Assembly (NCBI GenBank): GCA_003648395.1
Contig: QMPB01000213.1
Location: 1 to 7,313 of the forward strand
DNA from: Bacteroidota bacterium
GTDB lineage: Bacteria > Bacteroidota > Bacteroidia > Bacteroidales > UBA1556
Direction: 5' to 3'
DNA length: 7,313 bases
The notes under the pieces were generated by a model. It had not been told where the DNA came from. It ran no database searches and saw only the letters and a list, made by a program, of their open reading frames with translations. The position numbers were made by a program, and so were the translations under genes. Positions 5,545-7,313 of this stretch are shown piece after piece (position 1 is the stretch's first letter; each line of letters begins with the position of its first letter).

Positions 5545-7089
5545 TTATTTGGCACTTAAGGTAATCATTGGAATAAGAACTTCTTCTAAAGAAATACCTC
5601 CATGCTGAAAAGTGTCGTTATAGTATTTGTTGTAATAATTGTAATTATTAGGATATAAAAAGAAATCACCTTGCTTTGCAAATACATATTTAGTACTCAC
5701 ATTAATTTTTGGTAAGAATATATCATCAGGATTTGTTACCTCAAAAACTTCTTTTGCTTTATAGTCCAAATTGCGACCAAATTTATATCTTAAATTTGAA
5801 TTTGTAGCCTTATCACCAACAATTTTAACAGGTTTCTTAACCTTTACTGAGCCATGATCAGTAGTAATTATTATCTGACCTTTCTTCTCTGCAATGGTTT
5901 TCATTATCTCAAATAAAGGTGAATTCTTAAACCAAGAAAGAGTAAGTGAGCGATATGCCTTCTCGTCAGATGCTAATTCACGTATAACTTCCATCTCTGT
6001 TCTTGCATGCGAAAGCATATCAACAAAATTATAGACGATTATATTAAGCTTCTTATTGAAAAGTTTATGAGTATTCTCAGCAAGTTTTCTCCCTTGATCT
6101 AATGTTATTATTTTATTATAGGAATAGTCCATATCTAAGCCAAGTCGCTTAAGCTGAGTTCCTAAAAGTTCTCCTTCAAATTGATTCTTAGTTCCTTCTT
6201 CATGCTCATGAGTCCAGTATTGTGGGTATTTTTTTTCAATTTGTGATGGCATTAGCCCCGAAAAAAACGCATTTCGTGCATATTGAGTAGTGGTTGGTAA
6301 TATGCTATAGTATATGGAGTCTTCCACAACTCTGAAATAATCTGATAAAGCAGGGTAGATTGTTTTCCATTGGTCGTAGCGCAGGTTGTCTATTACAAAA
6401 AGAAAAGTAGGGGTATGCTCTTTTAATTGAGGCAGCACCTTTTTTCTAAATACAGTTTGCGATAGAACAGGAGCTTCGTCATCTCCTTGTAGCCAATCTA
6501 TATAATTGTTTGAAATAAAATTAGAGAAAACAGTATTTGCTTCATCTTTCTGTGTTTGGTAAATATCAAGAATTCCACTATCTTCAGATTTTTCAAGCTT
6601 TAATTCCCAATCAATAAGTCGTTTATAAATCTTTATCCATTCATCGGGGTTTAGGTTATTTGTTAACTCTAAACCAATCTCACGAAACTGACGTTGGTAG
6701 TCCATACTATTCTTATCAGATATTATCTGATTCGCATTTATATTCTTTTTTATAGCCAAAAGAATCTGATTTGGGTTTACTGGCTTAATCAAATAGTCGG
6801 CAATATTAGATCCTATTGCCTCTTCCATTATGGATTCCTCTTCACTTTTAGTAATCATGATTACAGGAAGTTGTGAGTGTGTCTTTTTTATTTCTACAAG
6901 AACATCTAGTCCAGAAAGCCCAGGCATATTTTCGTCAAGAAAAACCAAATCATAATTATACTTTCCTATTAACATCAATGCATCAGCACCATTATTAATA
7001 GCATCCATTTCGTAACCTTTTTGTTCTAAAAATATAATATGTGGACGAAGCATTTCTATTTCATCATCAACCCAAAGTATTCTTGCCAT
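5545..7089 (-). CDS. porX: PorX-type response regulator with PglZ domain, type IX secretion regulator
   Basis: PorX is the response regulator that, with the kinase PorY and sigma factor SigP, controls type IX secretion genes in Porphyromonas gingivalis. This 514-residue protein has the same two-part build. The receiver (about 3-118) keeps the acidic pair D8/D9, phosphoacceptor Asp52 in FLDENMPG, Thr80 and Lys102 in LIKP. A helical linker follows (about 125-215). The C-terminal PglZ domain, of the alkaline-phosphatase superfamily, keeps the likely metal ligands: Asp234 (FVIDNLRYDQW), the Thr run 266-268 (LPTTTQYAR), Asp357 and His361 (NFVDMLSHAR), Asp411/His412 (TTDHGS) and His496 (FQHGG). The full set suggests an active phosphodiesterase, as reported for the P. 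gingivalis protein. The ATG at 7089 is chosen because MARILWVDDE is the normal start; the in-frame ATG at 7140 lies upstream of the likely promoter. tsaE follows 7 bases after its stop. Confidence 0.95.
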   Translation of the reverse strand: MARILWVDDEIEMLRPHIIFLEQKGYEMDAINNGADALMLIGKYNYDLVFLDENMPGLSGLDVLVEIKKTHSQLPVIMITKSEEESIMEEAIGSNIADYLIKPVNPNQILLAIKKNINANQIISDKNSMDYQRQFREIGLELTNNLNPDEWIKIYKRLIDWELKLEKSEDSGILDIYQTQKDEANTVFSNFISNNYIDWLQGDDEAPVLSQTVFRKKVLPQLKEHTPTFLFVIDNLRYDQWKTIYPALSDYFRVVEDSIYYSILPTTTQYARNAFFSGLMPSQIEKKYPQYWTHEHEEGTKNQFEGELLGTQLKRLGLDMDYSYNKIITLDQGRKLAENTHKLFNKKLNIIVYNFVDMLSHARTEMEVIRELASDEKAYRSLTLSWFKNSPLFEIMKTIAEKKGQIIITTDHGSVKVKKPVKIVGDKATNSNLRYKFGRNLDYKAKEVFEVTNPDDIFLPKINVSTKYVFAKQGDFFLYPNNYNYYNKYYNDTFQHGGISLEEVLIPMITLSAK

Positions 7090-7119
7090 AGTATGTTTAT
7101 GTTTTAATTTATGTAATTG

Positions 7120-7127
7120 CAAATTTA
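7120..7127 (-). promoter_or_regulatory. Candidate -7 promoter element (TAAATTTG) for porX-tsaE
   Basis: On the minus strand this reads TAAATTTG, an exact TAnnTTTG match 30 bases before the porX ATG. It supports the start at 7089, because a transcript beginning here would not include the upstream in-frame ATG at 7140. A -33 TTG at proper spacing is not seen. Confidence 0.5.
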
Positions 7128-7148
7128 TAAATAATATCAAGTTTTTTA

Positions 7149-7171
7149 AACGTTATAAATTAATTAACGTT
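7149..7171. repeat. Inverted repeat in the porX/HD divergent gap, possible shared operator
   Basis: AACGTTA (7149-7155) and TAACGTT (7165-7171) are perfect inverted repeats around 9 bases of A/T, and the symmetry continues outward if one base is bulged (TTTAA before, TAAA after). The repeat lies between two outward-facing TAAATTTG elements and touches the one at 7171. It is a candidate binding site for a dimeric regulator. Chance is not excluded given the base composition. Confidence 0.4.
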
Positions 7172-7178
7172 AAATTTG
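7171..7178 (+). promoter_or_regulatory. Candidate -7 promoter element (TAAATTTG) directly before the HD gene
   Basis: This exact TAnnTTTG match ends only 4 bases before the ATG at 7183, so a transcript driven from it would begin at or next to the start codon. Its first three bases are also an in-frame TAA, so the coding region cannot extend further upstream. No -33 element is evident. Confidence 0.4.
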
Positions 7179-7182
7179 CAAG

Positions 7183-7313
7183 ATGCGTATTCAAAATAAA
7201 AAAAAGATATTAAATGATCCAATTTATGGGTTTATAAATATTCCTGACCAAATTATTTTTGATATTTTTGAACATAAATATTTTCAAAGATTAAGGAGGA
7301 TTAAACAGCTTGG
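7183..7313 (+). CDS. HD-superfamily phosphohydrolase, N-terminal fragment (runs off right edge)
   Basis: Forty-three codons are visible from ATG at 7183. The segment NDPIYGFINIPDQIIFDIFE (11-30) followed by HKYFQRLRRIKQL (31-43) matches the N-terminus of dNTPase-like HD-domain hydrolases, where the conserved NDP-hydrophobic-G-hydrophobic strand and the YFQRLRRIKQLG helix precede the metal-binding HD motif. The catalytic H and D residues lie outside the window, so activity and substrate cannot be judged. An in-frame TAA at 7171-7173 rules out an earlier start. The gene diverges from porX. From memory, an HD hydrolase, porX and tsaE are neighbours in many Bacteroidota genomes, which fits. Confidence is high for the family and low for the substrate. 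Confidence 0.88.
   Translation, partial: MRIQNKKKILNDPIYGFINIPDQIIFDIFEHKYFQRLRRIKQL

Noticed and set aside
5538..5555. GTG start for tsaE at 5555
   Set aside because: It would overlap porX by 11 bases and add MPNKKN before a good ATG; kept only as an alternative.
5362..5559. 65-codon plus-strand ORF opposite tsaE
   Set aside because: It is the antisense of the tsaE P-loop region, with no promoter or recognisable domain.
5545..6500. PglZ domain as part of a BREX or Pgl phage-defence system
   Set aside because: The N-terminal receiver domain and overall length mark this as PorX, and no BREX partners such as a methylase or BrxC-like ATPase are present.
6694..6876. 60-codon plus-strand ORF opposite porX
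   Set aside because: It is antisense to the porX receiver region; its composition is a by-product of that gene.
7090..7140. Extended porX start at the ATG at 7140, adding 17 residues
   Set aside because: The extra segment is unlike a receiver-domain start and contains the likely promoter; MARILWVDDE at 7089 is the natural beginning.

Overview
The window reads as a fragment of a low-GC Bacteroidota chromosome. Four things point there: a PorX-type response regulator (CheY-like receiver plus PglZ domain), which is characteristic of Bacteroidota with a type IX secretion system; a secreted Asp-box/BNR protein of the kind common in that phylum; start sites without clear Shine-Dalgarno sequences; and several upstream matches to the Bacteroidota -7 promoter element TAnnTTTG. 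I cannot place it below phylum level.

Left part (1-2365, minus strand): the N-terminal 379 codons of an exported BNR/Asp-box beta-propeller protein run off the left edge. To their right is a pair probably transcribed together: a 50-residue lipoprotein that is too short for a routine ORF listing, then a 248-residue predicted beta-barrel protein of unknown function.

Middle (2560-4971, plus strand): ung (uracil-DNA glycosylase) is followed after 9 bases by an outer-membrane Omp85-family protein with TamA-like architecture, which starts with TTG. The Ung C-terminus ends in QQSLF, which looks like a sliding-clamp binding motif. The gap after this pair (4972-5117) holds a hairpin and four copies of a 13-16 bp imperfect tandem repeat.

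Right part (5118-7313): porX and tsaE lie on the minus strand as a tight pair, 7 bases apart. An HD-superfamily hydrolase gene diverges from porX and runs off the right edge. The porX/HD gap carries a TAAATTTG element facing each way and an inverted repeat between them.

Taken together, most of the window is conserved housekeeping (base-excision repair, t6A tRNA modification) plus envelope biology (outer-membrane assembly, type IX secretion control, a likely exported BNR protein, a small lipoprotein with a partner barrel). I see no transposase, integrase, CRISPR array, RNA gene or defence cassette. I did not find a clear undescribed system. The most interesting items are the Ung clamp motif, the lipoprotein/barrel pair, the tandem repeat, and the porX/HD intergenic region.
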